Source: Pseudobdellovibrio exovorus JSS (GTDB lineage: Bacteria > Bdellovibrionota > Bdellovibrionia > Bdellovibrionales > Bdellovibrionaceae). From it: DNA of 64,000 bases. The DNA is taken from the NCBI RefSeq assembly GCF_000348725.1, contig NC_020813.1, forward strand, positions 1,712,248 to 1,776,247, given 5' to 3'. This document shows positions 45,594 through 55,500 of this stretch, in pieces. The translations under genes and the position numbers were made by a program. The notes below the pieces were generated by a model. The model worked only from the letters and a program-made list of their open reading frames with translations, was not told the origin of the DNA and did no database searches. Each line of letters starts with the position of its first letter. The first letter of the stretch is position 1.

Positions 45594-45850
45594 CTGATGC
45601 CACTCAGTGATTCTAGCACAAACAAAACACAAATCCATAAAAATTAAAATGTGTTTTCATGTAACCTTTTTTATAACTTTTTGTACAACTTTATAGTTCC
45701 ACTCTGAAACCACTGAATTTTTATTTATTCAACTCGTATTCAGTTATATCCATTTCAAGCGAATTCTTGCTCCGAAGGAATGAACGGGCCTATAAGAGCT
45801 TCAACATACAGACTGTCATCTACGACAACTTCAAAAAAAGGAGACTCCTC
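45594..45850. other. Spacer between the riboswitch and hmuT
   Basis: 257 nt, AT-rich. Must hold the gdx promoter (minus) and the hmuT promoter (plus). I find no convincing Fur box and no ORF with a ribosome binding site other than the hmuT N-terminal extension. Confidence 0.3.
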
Positions 45851-46735
45851 ATGCCTGTGAGATTATTTTTCGTTTATGTATTGCCATTTGTATTACTATC
45901 TTTCAATTTTGCAGAAGGTGCTACCGTTCAAGGAGCTGACAATACAGAAGTCAGTGTTCAAAACCCAAAACGTCTTGTTGTTATTAATTCATCTGCAACA
46001 GAAACTTTATTTGCCTTAGGACTCGGAGATCGCATTGTCGGCACTGATGCCGGCTCTACTTATCCTGCTGTCGCTGAAAAACTTCCAAAAGTAGGTCACC
46101 CTTATAGACCTTCAGCAGAAGGTATCATCAGCTTAAAACCAGATCTGGTAATTGCTACGGAAGATAGTCTTCCGCCTGCAACAGCTCAACAAATTCGATC
46201 TGCAAAGATTCCCGTTTTAGTACTTGAAGCTTCAGATAAAAGTGGCGTTGATGGCTACAAACGCCGTGTTCGCATGATAGCAAAAGCTTTTGATATTGAA
46301 GCAAAAGCAGAAAAAGAAATTCAGCGTTTTGAAGAAGGACTTAAAAAAATCAACAGTTCTGCGACTGAAGGCAAGTCAGCAAAAGTTTTCTTCCTGTACG
46401 CCCACGGAGCGGCTTCGGGCCGCATCTATGGAACACAAACTGGTCCCCACTATTTAATCGAGGCTGCTGGCGCTCATAATGCCGCAGAATCAGTTGAAGG
46501 CGTTAAAGACTTCACTTCAGAAGCTATGGTAAAGATGCAGCCAGATGCCATTCTGGTTTTGAAACGTGTCTCTAAAAACTTAGGTGGAACTGAGGGCGTA
46601 TTAAAACTACAAGGAATCTCGTTAACACCTGCAGGAAAAAACAAACGTGTTATCGAAATCGATGACAGCGTTCGTTGGATTGGACCTCGCTTCCCTGAGT
46701 TTGCACAAGAGTTAAATACGGCTCTAGCGAAATGA
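45851..46735 (+). CDS. hmuT: Hemin-type ABC transporter, substrate-binding protein
   Basis: 294 residues from MPVRLF; AGGAG lies 7 nt upstream, and a normal signal peptide (cut near EGAT) results. The 28-residue upstream extension is basic and unlikely. Class III periplasmic binding protein: RLVVINSSATETLFALGLGDRIVGTD and VDGYKRRVRMIAKAFDI. It resembles HmuT rather than siderophore or B12 proteins. Overlaps hmuU by 4 nt. Confidence 0.82.
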   Translation: MPVRLFFVYVLPFVLLSFNFAEGATVQGADNTEVSVQNPKRLVVINSSATETLFALGLGDRIVGTDAGSTYPAVAEKLPKVGHPYRPSAEGIISLKPDLVIATEDSLPPATAQQIRSAKIPVLVLEASDKSGVDGYKRRVRMIAKAFDIEAKAEKEIQRFEEGLKKINSSATEGKSAKVFFLYAHGAASGRIYGTQTGPHYLIEAAGAHNAAESVEGVKDFTSEAMVKMQPDAILVLKRVSKNLGGTEGVLKLQGISLTPAGKNKRVIEIDDSVRWIGPRFPEFAQELNTALAK

Positions 46736-47772
46736 ATCTTGCCCGTCGCTCTGTCATTTTAGTTTCCTTTATACTATTGTTAGCAGCGCTGCTGCTGACA
46801 ATAGTCATTTCTATTTCTAAAGGTGCCGTCACTATTGCACCAGCCGAAGTTGTTCGCATTTTATTAAAAAACTTTGGACTACTCACTCAGACCTCTGTGG
46901 ATGCACAACATGAAGCCGTTATCTGGGCGATTCGCCTCCCACGCGTTCTACAAGGTGTTATCGTTGGCGCCACACTGGCTGCCGCTGGCGTTGTGCTACA
47001 GGGACTTTTTAGAAATCCTTTAGCAGATTCTGGATTACTTGGTATCTCGAGCGGAGCTTCCTTTTTTGTGGCCGCCGCGGTGGTTTTACAATTTCACAAA
47101 TTTGGACTCTTTACTTTACCACTCGCAGCTTTTGTCGGTAGCACCTGTGCCATCTTATTAGTTTCGGGATTATCACATTCCGCCAGAAAAACTCAGGTCG
47201 CCAGTATGTTATTAGCTGGTATCGCCTTAAATTCATTTTTTATGGCAGGGACCGGACTTGCCACTTATTTTTCAACGGATGAGCAGCTGCGTACCATTAC
47301 ATTTTGGCAAATGGGTTCACTAGCCAGTGCCAGTTGGACATCATTAGCCATTGCTGGCCCATTTATGCTGGTGAGTATTTTCGGCCTTCCCTTTTTAGCA
47401 GGCTCTTTGAATGCCTTGTTGTTAGGTGAAGACAATGCTCAATATCTTGGTGTGCGCGTCGAGCGCTTGAAGTGGTGTATTATCTTTTTAGTGGCTCTTG
47501 GCGTAGGAGCCTCAGTCGCCATTTCCGGTCTGATTGGTTTCATCGGTTTGATCGTGCCCCATTTAGTTCGATTGGTAACAGGCCCTAATCATAAACTAGT
47601 AATTCCGGGATCTATTTTAGTAGGTGCTATTCTACTCACTTCTGCAGATCTCTTAGCAAGAACTGTTATCACACCACAAGAGCTGCCTATTGGATTAATG
47701 ACTTCTATTCTAGGAGCACCATTTTTCTTATACCTTATTTTAAGAGAGAAACGCCGAGGTTTACATGGCTAA
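46732..47772 (+). CDS. hmuU: Hemin-type ABC transporter permease (FecCD family)
   Basis: 346 residues, ~10 membrane helices. FecCD/BtuC-type signatures: RLPRVLQGVIVGATLAAAGVVLQGLFRNPLADSGLLGISSGA and GLIGFIGLIVPHLVRL, plus PQELPIGLMTSILGAPFFLYL. Overlaps hmuT by 4 nt and hmuV by 8 nt. Confidence 0.88.
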   Translation: MNLARRSVILVSFILLLAALLLTIVISISKGAVTIAPAEVVRILLKNFGLLTQTSVDAQHEAVIWAIRLPRVLQGVIVGATLAAAGVVLQGLFRNPLADSGLLGISSGASFFVAAAVVLQFHKFGLFTLPLAAFVGSTCAILLVSGLSHSARKTQVASMLLAGIALNSFFMAGTGLATYFSTDEQLRTITFWQMGSLASASWTSLAIAGPFMLVSIFGLPFLAGSLNALLLGEDNAQYLGVRVERLKWCIIFLVALGVGASVAISGLIGFIGLIVPHLVRLVTGPNHKLVIPGSILVGAILLTSADLLARTVITPQELPIGLMTSILGAPFFLYLILREKRRGLHG

Positions 47773-48559
47773 CCCACTTCTTCAGGTTAGAAATCTCTCT
47801 TTTGAAATTTCCGATAAAAGTTCAAAAAGAAAATTAGTGGATCAATTAGAGTTTGCTGTCAGCAGCCAAGAACTACTTGTTATCCTCGGCCGCAATGGTG
47901 CTGGCAAAAGTACATTGATGAAGTTAATCACGAAACAGCTTAAACCTAATGAAGGTTCCGTGCAGGTTTTTGGCAAAGAACTCGGTGAGCACCATCCTCG
48001 TGAACTGGCGAAGCGTCGCGCTGTTTTAACACAATTCACCTCTTTAACTTTTGATTACTCGGTTCTAGATGTGGTGTTGTTAGGGCGCACGCCTCATTCC
48101 GAATTTAACTCTATAAAACAATTTGATCGTGAACTGGCACTGCATTGTTTAGAACTCGTAGATCTACAAGATTTCGCTAATCGGGGTTACCTCTCTTTGT
48201 CTGGCGGAGAACAACAGCGTGTCCACATGGCCCGCGTCTTAGCGCAGCTCGGAGACTCTCAAGAAGAGCGGCTTTTACTTTTAGATGAACCGACCAGTAG
48301 TCTTGATCTTTACCATCAACATCAACTTCTAGAGCTTCTTAGAAAAATCAAAAAAAACAATGTGGGTATCCTAGCTATTCTACATGATCTTAATCTGGCA
48401 GCCCGCTATGCCGATCGCCTATTGATTATGAAACAAGGAAAAACTTTAGCGTTAGGAACACCACAAGACGTTTTCACCAGTGAGAATATCGCTGAAGCTT
48501 TTAACTATCATGCAAACGTGTTGCAAGATCCTACAAGAGGCTGCCCGTATCTGATCTAG
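47765..48559 (+). CDS. hmuV: Hemin-type ABC transporter ATP-binding protein
   Basis: 264 residues. Walker A GRNGAGKST, Q-loop in LTQFTS, signature LSGGEQQRVHMARVL, Walker B LLLLDEPTSSLD, switch His in ILHDLNLA. Same operon as hmuTU. A hairpin at 48602-48628 follows. No TonB receptor or heme oxygenase is in the window. Confidence 0.92.
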   Translation: MANPLLQVRNLSFEISDKSSKRKLVDQLEFAVSSQELLVILGRNGAGKSTLMKLITKQLKPNEGSVQVFGKELGEHHPRELAKRRAVLTQFTSLTFDYSVLDVVLLGRTPHSEFNSIKQFDRELALHCLELVDLQDFANRGYLSLSGGEQQRVHMARVLAQLGDSQEERLLLLDEPTSSLDLYHQHQLLELLRKIKKNNVGILAILHDLNLAARYADRLLIMKQGKTLALGTPQDVFTSENIAEAFNYHANVLQDPTRGCPYLI

Positions 48560-48584
48560 GTACAACTTCTCTAGATATAACTTC
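48555..48584. repeat. 15-nt tandem repeat at the hmuV stop
   Basis: TCTAGGTACAACTTC then TCTAGATATAACTTC, 13 of 15 identical; the first copy contains the hmuV stop codon. Confidence 0.75.
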
Positions 48585-48601
48585 TGCTGCACAATCTCAA
48601 G

Positions 48602-48628
48602 CAAAACGGCAGGACAACTGCCGTTTTG
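48602..48628 (+). terminator. Hairpin terminator after hmuV
   Basis: CAAAACGGCAG / CTGCCGTTTTG, 5-nt loop; T-run lies in the stem itself. Confidence 0.65.
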
Positions 48629-48669
48629 TAAACTGTCGTTAATAAAAATTTGATTTAATTTAATTAATT

Positions 48670-48695
48670 TTTATTTCACTGGTTTATTTCACTGG
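48670..48695. repeat. Exact 13-nt tandem duplication
   Basis: TTTATTTCACTGG at 48670-48682 and again at 48683-48695, in the short spacer before the convergent gene. Confidence 0.9.
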
Positions 48696-48712
48696 CTCAC
48701 TCATGACGTGTG

Positions 48713-48964
48713 CTAGTGAAGTGTGCTCGCTTGCGCCACATCACTTGGTCTGTAATCGGATAAATCGATTTTTTCTTGAACCGATGTCGCTTCAACATCA
48801 ATAAACTGTTTAAGTGGTGGCATCTTTCCAAAAAAGCCCCGTCCCGCGAGATATTTTAGGACGTAATAAGCAGCTGCTCCGTAAAGAAGCCACTGCCACC
48901 GAAAGCTCTTTACTACTTTTGGCGCTATTACCGCCATTGCTGCATTTTTTAAAGATGAGTCCAT
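48713..48964 (-). CDS. Small protein of unknown function, one membrane segment
   Basis: 83 residues with one hydrophobic stretch (~24-42, WLLYGAAAYYVLKYLAG) and a polar acidic C-terminus. Strong AGGAGGT before the ATG. 46 nt after the DUF1634 gene on the same strand, so possibly in the same operon. Confidence 0.6.
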   Translation of the reverse strand: MDSSLKNAAMAVIAPKVVKSFRWQWLLYGAAAYYVLKYLAGRGFFGKMPPLKQFIDVEATSVQEKIDLSDYRPSDVAQASTLH

Positions 48965-49010
48965 ACAACCTCCTGTATATAGAAAGCTGAATGCATAAAT
49001 CTTGCCAGAA

Positions 49011-49373
49011 TTAAATCGCCCCTAAAATTAAAGAAAGCGTCAATGTGATTAATACGGCCAGTGAAACACCTACAAATTTCCAGTCCTTTTCACGCCACCA
49101 TAAGAACAGCAATGTGATAACACGAAATGCCGGAGTCAATGCTAGAATCAACATCCCAAAAGACAAAAGACGATAAGCCCAACCTAAATCAGAATAAAAA
49201 ATATCCAAAATACTGACTGCTGTCAGCGAGGTCTCGCCCATCCAGAGTAAAGCAATCAATCCCACCAACATTAACGTTACAGATAAGATCACTCCACCGC
49301 TAAGAAGAAACTGCACTGATTTTCTTTCAAATGCCGTATTTGATTTTTGTGGAAGTTTAATTTTATTGCCCAA
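49011..49373 (-). CDS. DUF1634 membrane protein, partner of TauE/SafE
   Basis: 120 residues, three membrane helices (~25-45, 65-85, 97-118). Conserved FLLSGGVILSVTLMLVGL and YRLLSFGMLILALTPAFRVITLLFLWWREKDW. DUF1634 proteins usually lie beside TauE/SafE exporters, as here (11-nt overlap). Confidence 0.82.
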   Translation of the reverse strand: MGNKIKLPQKSNTAFERKSVQFLLSGGVILSVTLMLVGLIALLWMGETSLTAVSILDIFYSDLGWAYRLLSFGMLILALTPAFRVITLLFLWWREKDWKFVGVSLAVLITLTLSLILGAI

Positions 49374-50277
49374 ACTTCACCCCCATCGCACTCAATAACA
49401 TTTGAACAGCAACCAACACCAGCAGTATCGCAAATACTTTTTTCATAAGCGCGGCCGATATTTTCTGCGCCAAAGTTGTTCCATATAAAGCGCCACCCAC
49501 AACACCGATCGCTACAGGGGCTGCCACCAATGGATAAACCATGCCTTTCATAAAATACACAAATAAACTGGAAATCGCCGTCACCCCAATCATAAAGTTA
49601 GAGGTCGCTGTTGCGACTTTGATCGGAACATTCATCCCTAGATGCATCGCTGGAACTTTAATAAAGCCGCCGCCAACACCTAAAAGACCTGACAGCATCC
49701 CTGCAAAAAATGAGATGATACTGCCTAGAAAACTTCGCTCGACTTGATAGTGAATAGTCGAACGACTGCTGACATCGTAATAAGACCCCGAAAGACTGTG
49801 AGCATCTTCTTGCGATTCGATCATCACTGTCTTCGAGTCCTCTGTCCCATCAAACTTCACTGTTTTAGTTTTATCTTTTGCTCTGAAGACTAAAAAAGCG
49901 ATGATCATCATCAGAAAAGAAAAAATCATAGTAATCAAATGCGAAGAGACAAATACAGCAACTAAACCACCTGCGATACCGCCCAAAGTAGTTGCTACTT
50001 CTAACCACATGCCTAACCGCATATTCGCCAAACCTTTACCCACATAGACACTACCAGCGGCTGTGGAAGATGCGACCACGGCAAATAAGGATGAGACTAC
50101 GGCTACTTTAATATCGAAACCAAAGGCCAATACCAGTATAGGGACAACGATGATCCCACCGCCGACACCCATTAGTGCTCCTAAAATACCTGCAAAGACA
50201 CCGGTAAAAATTAAGCCGCAGATCAAGGCCACTGATAAATTTATGGATAAGGTTGGTAAACTTGTAAGTGCGTCCAC
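49363..50277 (-). CDS. TauE/SafE-family sulfite/organosulfur exporter
   Basis: 304 residues, ~8-9 membrane helices, duplicated motif: GALMGVGGGIIVVPILV and GMLSGLLGVGGGFIKVPAMH. The central loop (~150-185) is hydrophilic. The start is GTG at 50277. Substrate (sulfite, sulfoacetate or similar) unknown. Confidence 0.9.
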   Translation of the reverse strand: MDALTSLPTLSINLSVALICGLIFTGVFAGILGALMGVGGGIIVVPILVLAFGFDIKVAVVSSLFAVVASSTAAGSVYVGKGLANMRLGMWLEVATTLGGIAGGLVAVFVSSHLITMIFSFLMMIIAFLVFRAKDKTKTVKFDGTEDSKTVMIESQEDAHSLSGSYYDVSSRSTIHYQVERSFLGSIISFFAGMLSGLLGVGGGFIKVPAMHLGMNVPIKVATATSNFMIGVTAISSLFVYFMKGMVYPLVAAPVAIGVVGGALYGTTLAQKISAALMKKVFAILLVLVAVQMLLSAMGVKFGQ

Positions 50278-50348
50278 TCAGCGTCCCTTCTTATGAGTTC
50301 TGAGTCTTCAATTTAATCTATAGAGTTAGATGTGACAACTTATATGGA

Positions 50349-50984
50349 TTAAGACTTGTGCCTGTCGGCATCAAAGCGATAGATGTAGTCTTCAACAAAA
50401 TTTTTAAGATTTTTTAACACGACATCTTTAGGTTCATTGTCCATAATGATCTTAAATAAAACGCAACTAAACGCATATAGCTCTAGCGGTTCACAAATCT
50501 CTTCCGTCGTTCGAGATGATTTGAGTTTTCCAGCTTTTCTGAATTTTTCCATGCGCTCTAGGAAAAGTGGATTTACTTTTTGCGAGAAAGTCAGTTGCTC
50601 TTTAAATTTTTTACTGAACTTTGGATCAACAAGCAGTTGTACGAAAATGATTTTCACGAAACTCAGATCTTGGCAAACACCATGGATCTTACTAGCACAG
50701 TAACTGACCGCTTCTTTTGTTACAGTAGCTTCTTCTGGATAAGACAGTTGTTCGATCTTAAATCTTTCCATCTTTCTTTTTAGAAGGGCGATTAATAGTC
50801 CCTGCTTACCATCGAAGTAGCGATTGATCAGAGCGATGTTCACATCAGATTTTTTGGCGATTTCTCGAGTAGTTGCTCTATCATAGCCGATCTTAGAAAA
50901 GAGCTCTTCGGCGGCATTTAATAACCGCTCTTCTGAAGCTGCTCTATCATTTAATCGCACTACCGTCTTTTTTTGACTCACCAC
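50349..50984 (-). CDS. TetR-family regulator, divergent from the efflux operon
   Basis: 211 residues. N-terminal HTH (EERLLNAAEELFSKIGYDRATTREIAKKSDVNIALINRYFDGKQGLL) is classic TetR. Start codon GTG at 50984 (GTG-GTG; either could serve), with GAGGTG just before. Lies upstream and divergent from tolC/RND; the two palindromes at 51066 and 51108 are its likely operators. Confidence 0.9.
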   Translation of the reverse strand: MVSQKKTVVRLNDRAASEERLLNAAEELFSKIGYDRATTREIAKKSDVNIALINRYFDGKQGLLIALLKRKMERFKIEQLSYPEEATVTKEAVSYCASKIHGVCQDLSFVKIIFVQLLVDPKFSKKFKEQLTFSQKVNPLFLERMEKFRKAGKLKSSRTTEEICEPLELYAFSCVLFKIIMDNEPKDVVLKNLKNFVEDYIYRFDADRHKS

Positions 50985-51065
50985 TCACCTCAACTTAACT
51001 CATTAAAAACACAGGGTTTTATTGGGTTTCTTAGATTATAGCGAATTCTCACCTGCTTTTCAACT

Positions 51066-51085
51066 AAGTAATCGCTTGATTACTT
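51066..51085. promoter_or_regulatory. Efflux-operon operator O1
   Basis: Palindrome AAGTAATC-GCTT-GATTACTT. It contains the -35 of the tolC promoter. Matches O2 except one base in the spacer. Confidence 0.8.
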
Positions 51086-51104
51086 TAAGATTTTAGTTCA
51101 TATT
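51076..51104 (+). promoter_or_regulatory. Promoter of the tolC-RND-tetR operon
   Basis: -35 TTGATT (51076-51081), 17 nt, -10 CATATT (51099-51104). Operator O1 covers the -35; O2 covers the start region. Confidence 0.5.
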
Positions 51105-51107
51105 GTT

Positions 51108-51127
51108 AAGTAATCGTTTGATTACTT
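51108..51127. promoter_or_regulatory. Efflux-operon operator O2
   Basis: Palindrome AAGTAATC-GTTT-GATTACTT, centre 42 nt (four helical turns) from O1. Confidence 0.8.
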
Positions 51128-51155
51128 ATTTAAAGCACCCGAAAGGACCGTTCCT

Positions 51156-52589
51156 ATGATGACGAAACCCTTACTTGTCTTAGCGCTAAGTTTTGTATCG
51201 CTTAACGCTTCCGCACTTAGTTTACCCGAATACCTTGAACAGGTAAAAAAGCACAGTCTTTCCTACCAAAGCAATGTGAATAGCGCCGAAGGTGCTGCTT
51301 TGCAGGCTCGTGAAGCTGACTTACTTTTTACTCCGCATTTTTTTGCTGAAGGTCGCAGTGGCCACGACGCCAAGCTTTCTAGCCCACCCGTCATGGTTTA
51401 CGATGACCTGAAATCGCAAAACTATTCTGTTGGTGTATCTCAGCAGTTTAACTTCGGTCTAAAAGCCTCTTTATCTTACCAATTAAACAAAACAGATTTT
51501 GATGGAGCCAACTTCGGTCCCAACGTGCCCACCTCTTATTGGGATGCATCTCCGCGCCTAGAGTGGTCTTTACCCCTTTGGCAGAATGGTTTTGGTCGTG
51601 CAGATCGCGCCAATCAACAGTTAATCCGTAGCCAAGCCGAAGCCGCTAAATATGGTAACTTAGCCAAAGTTGATGGTTCTTTAATTGAAGCGGAAATCGC
51701 TTACTGGAGACTATCTTCTGCTCAAGAAAGCTTGAAAGTCCAACAACAAGCTTTGAAAGCAGCACAGAACATCTATAACTATGTAAACGAAAAGAAACGT
51801 AAGAACTTAGGTGAAGCTGCTGATGTATTACAAGCCACTGCATTAGTTGAAGCTTATCAATTACAATTGAAACAAGCCGAAATCGAAGAACAAGCGGCAA
51901 AACGTAATTTCAACTTACATCTCAATCAAGACTTCAATACTGAAGTTCCTGTTTTGAGCGCTCTGGATCTACAAGCTTTAGAAAATGTGGAAGTCACTAA
52001 AGTCCGCCCTGGTGACAGAGCAGACGTAAAAGCCGCACAAGCTCAAACAGAGCTAGCGCGCGCGAATAGCCAAGTCGTTTTAGAGCGTAACCGTCCTAAA
52101 GTAGATCTCTATGGTATCTATGCAATGAATGGTCGTGAGGCCAAAGCCACTGATGCGATGACTGATGTTAATCGTGCAGATCGCGAAACAGCTTTTATCG
52201 GTGTCAGACTGCAAGTTCCTTTGAATTTCAGCGCCACATCGGACGCTCGCGAAGGGGCACGTAAAAGTGTTTTAGCTGCGGAACAAAATGAAAAATATAT
52301 TAAATTTACGCAAGACCAACACTGGGCTGATCTTGTTGAAAAAATCGAAGAAGCAAAAGCAACTCTGAAATTGACTACAGCGATGGAAAAAGCTCAAAAA
52401 TCAAAATTGGATAATGAACGTGTTCGCCTAAGACAAGGCCGTACAACTACGTATCAAATCCTATTGTTCGAACAAGATTACAGCCAAGCGCAGGCGTCTC
52501 GTATCCGTGCAGCTTCGCAAATTTTAGCTTTACAATCACAACTTAAACTTTATCAGGCCTCAAACTCTGACGCCGCAGATGGGATCTAA
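51156..52589 (+). CDS. TolC-family outer-membrane efflux channel
   Basis: 477 residues. Signal peptide ~20 residues (cut near NASA). Two repeats of long helical hairpins rich in Ala/Gln (e.g. EAYQLQLKQAEIEEQAAKRNFNL), as in TolC/OEP proteins. AAAGG lies before the ATG. It starts the tolC-RND-tetR operon; the RND gene follows 2 nt later. Confidence 0.87.
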   Translation: MMTKPLLVLALSFVSLNASALSLPEYLEQVKKHSLSYQSNVNSAEGAALQAREADLLFTPHFFAEGRSGHDAKLSSPPVMVYDDLKSQNYSVGVSQQFNFGLKASLSYQLNKTDFDGANFGPNVPTSYWDASPRLEWSLPLWQNGFGRADRANQQLIRSQAEAAKYGNLAKVDGSLIEAEIAYWRLSSAQESLKVQQQALKAAQNIYNYVNEKKRKNLGEAADVLQATALVEAYQLQLKQAEIEEQAAKRNFNLHLNQDFNTEVPVLSALDLQALENVEVTKVRPGDRADVKAAQAQTELARANSQVVLERNRPKVDLYGIYAMNGREAKATDAMTDVNRADRETAFIGVRLQVPLNFSATSDAREGARKSVLAAEQNEKYIKFTQDQHWADLVEKIEEAKATLKLTTAMEKAQKSKLDNERVRLRQGRTTTYQILLFEQDYSQAQASRIRAASQILALQSQLKLYQASNSDAADGI

Positions 52590-52591
52590 TT

Positions 52592-55500
52592 ATGAGTCTC
52601 GCTAACGTATCCATTAAAAGACCGATCTTTATCACCAGTGTGATCATTGCGATTCTTGCTGCCGGTATCGCTGGTTTTAAAGCCATGAGTGTCGACTTAT
52701 ACCCTGACGTCAGTATCCCTGTCGTATCAGTACAAACAGTCTACCCTGGAGCAGGCCCAGAAGAGATTGAAAACTTAATCAGTCGCCCTATTGAGGACAA
52801 TGTCAGTACAATATCCGGAATTAAGCGTCTGACATCGCGAAACCTTGAAGGCGTCAGTATGGTTATCGTCGAGTTCCAAAGTACTGTGGAAGCGAAAGAT
52901 GCCGAGCAACAAGTTCGTGATAAAATCAATCTGACGAAGCCAAACTTGCCAGATGATATTGAAGAACCTGTCATTAAAAAGTTTGACCCTGCAGATAGCC
53001 CTATCATGATGTTGGCCTTATCTGCCAAGGATATCGGCGATGCAAAACTTTATGACATTGCAGATAGATACGTTAAGCCGCGCTTAGAGCAAGTGAATAA
53101 CGTCGGTGCGATTGAAATCGTCGGTGGACGAAAAAGAGAAGTTCACGTTATCCTTGATCGTCAAAAGCTTAAAGCTCGTGAAATTTCTGTCGGACAAGTA
53201 GCGGCACAAATTGGAGCTTCAGGTGAAAACATCCCAAGTGGTAAAGTTAACAAAGGTGATCAAGAGTTAATTTTCCGTGGCCTAGGTGAATTTCGTTCTG
53301 TTCCAGAAGTTGCAGATACACTAGTTAACCTTTACGGAAATGAAGTTCCTACCCGCGTAGCCGATCTTGGTACTGTTGTTGATACATTAGAAGATGAAAA
53401 AACACGCAGTTTCTTTGAGGGCGATAAAGTTATCGTGCTTCAAGTGTTCAGACAAGCTGGATCAAATACTTTAAGTGTTACAGATGACATCAAAAAACAA
53501 CTTGTTAAAATCGAACCTGAGCTATCTCAATTAGAAGGAACTCCACAACTTCAAGTTGTGATCGATTCCAGCCGTGTTATCCGTAACAACGTAGCTGACG
53601 TTTACGAAACTATTATTATCGGTATTATCTTAACAGTTATCACTGTTTTCTTCTTCTTAGGAAGTATGCGTTCTACTTTAATCACAGCACTTTCATTACC
53701 GGTTTCATTGATCGGTGCCTTTGCTCTGATGAAGTTTGCAGGATTCTCTATCAACGTTGTGAGTTTATTGGCCCTAACCCTTGCCGTCGGTCTTCTTATC
53801 GATGATGCCATCGTAGTTATCGAAAATATCTACCGCCGTATGGAGCTAGGTGAAAACTCGTTAGAAGGTGCTGAAAAAGGTACGAGCGAAATCCAAATGG
53901 CTGTTTTCGCCATCACTCTTGTGGTTATCGCCGTTTTCGTTCCAGTTGCTATGATGACTGGTATCGTGGGTCAGTTCTTAAAGCAATTCGGTTTAACCGT
54001 AGCTATTTCTATGGCGATCAGTTTGTTCGTAGCCTTAACGATCATCCCAATGTTAGCCGCTTACTTCGGTGGCGATGGACATGGCGCTCATGGCAAACAA
54101 CACAAACCTCATGGACTATACGAAAAAACTATTGGTCGTATGTTAAGAGGTTTCGATCGTTTCCAAACATGGTTAGAAAATGTTTACGAAAATATGTTAG
54201 AGTGGTCTTTACGTCATACACGTCTAACAATCGCGGGGACATTTGTCGTCTTTGCTCTGAGTATCTATACTGTAGCCCACGTCCCTTCTGAGTTTATCCC
54301 AGATGATGACAGTGGTGAGGTTGCTGTAACTCTTGAGTTAGCTCCAGGTGCCAGCCTTGATCGCACAGCTCAGGCAGTGGACGAAGTGAATACTATCATC
54401 AAGAAAAACTCTGATGTGGAATTTTCACTGGTGACTATTGGTGGTGTTTACGGTGAAGCAAATAAAGCCGATATCCTTGTAAAACTTAAACCAACTCGTA
54501 AAATTACAAGTTTAATGTATCGTGATCAATTGCGACAAGAACTTGCTGGTTTCGTTGAGGAGTACAACCCTATCGTAAAAAAATACGATACAAGTGGTGG
54601 TATGCAAGCACAGCCTATTACGCTGAATTTGTTGTCTCCTAACCCTGAGGCTTTAGCAAAAGCTGCTGATCAGGTTTTTGAAAGACTAAAAAATGATCCG
54701 CGCGTAAAAGATCCAAATACGAACTACAGAACTGGTAAACCAGAAATGCAAGTACGTCTTAAACCAGGGGCTGCTAAAGAGTATGGTATCAATACTTCTA
54801 CTATGGGTGTTGAGTTACGCGCTCAAGTTGAGGGTTTAACAACAGCTAAGTTCCGTGAAATGGGTCGTGAGTATGATGTTCGTGTTCGTCTAAAAGACGA
54901 CCAACGTGACTTACAAAAAGACTTTAAAAACATCTATGTCCCTAATATCAATAGAAAGCTTGTTAGACTTTCTGATATCGCAAATGGAGAAGTTGTTGCG
55001 GGACCAGCCTCTATCGAAAGACAAGATAGATCTCGTTACGTGCAATTGACTGCCAGTGTGGCGCCAGGTGTAGGTTTAAGTGAAGTGGTTAACGACCTTG
55101 TTAAATCTATGACTACCGGAGACACTAAATTACCTGTTGATGTTCGTTACAGCTTCGCAGGTGATGCGGAAAATATGCAAGAGTTAGCAGGTTCTGCTGT
55201 TCTAGCAATTATCTTCGGTACTCTGTGTGTGTACTTAATTCTTGCGAGTCTTTACGAATCGTTTATCACTCCGATCACGATTCTAGTGGCTCTACCTCTA
55301 GCATTGAGTGGTGCTTTCCTTGGTTTATTCATCACAGGAAAAACGATCAATCTATTTGCTATCCTCGGTCTCTTTATGTTGATTGGTGTCGCAGGTAAGA
55401 ATGGTATCCTTCTAGTCGACTTTACAAAACAGTTGATGGATCAAGGTATCGATCGTACGACAGCATTAATTAGAGCTGGACGCACACGTCTTCGTCCAAT

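Noticed and set aside
45640-45850. Fur box before the hemin transporter
   Set aside because: No 19-nt GATAATGATAATCATTATC-like palindrome with enough matches was seen.
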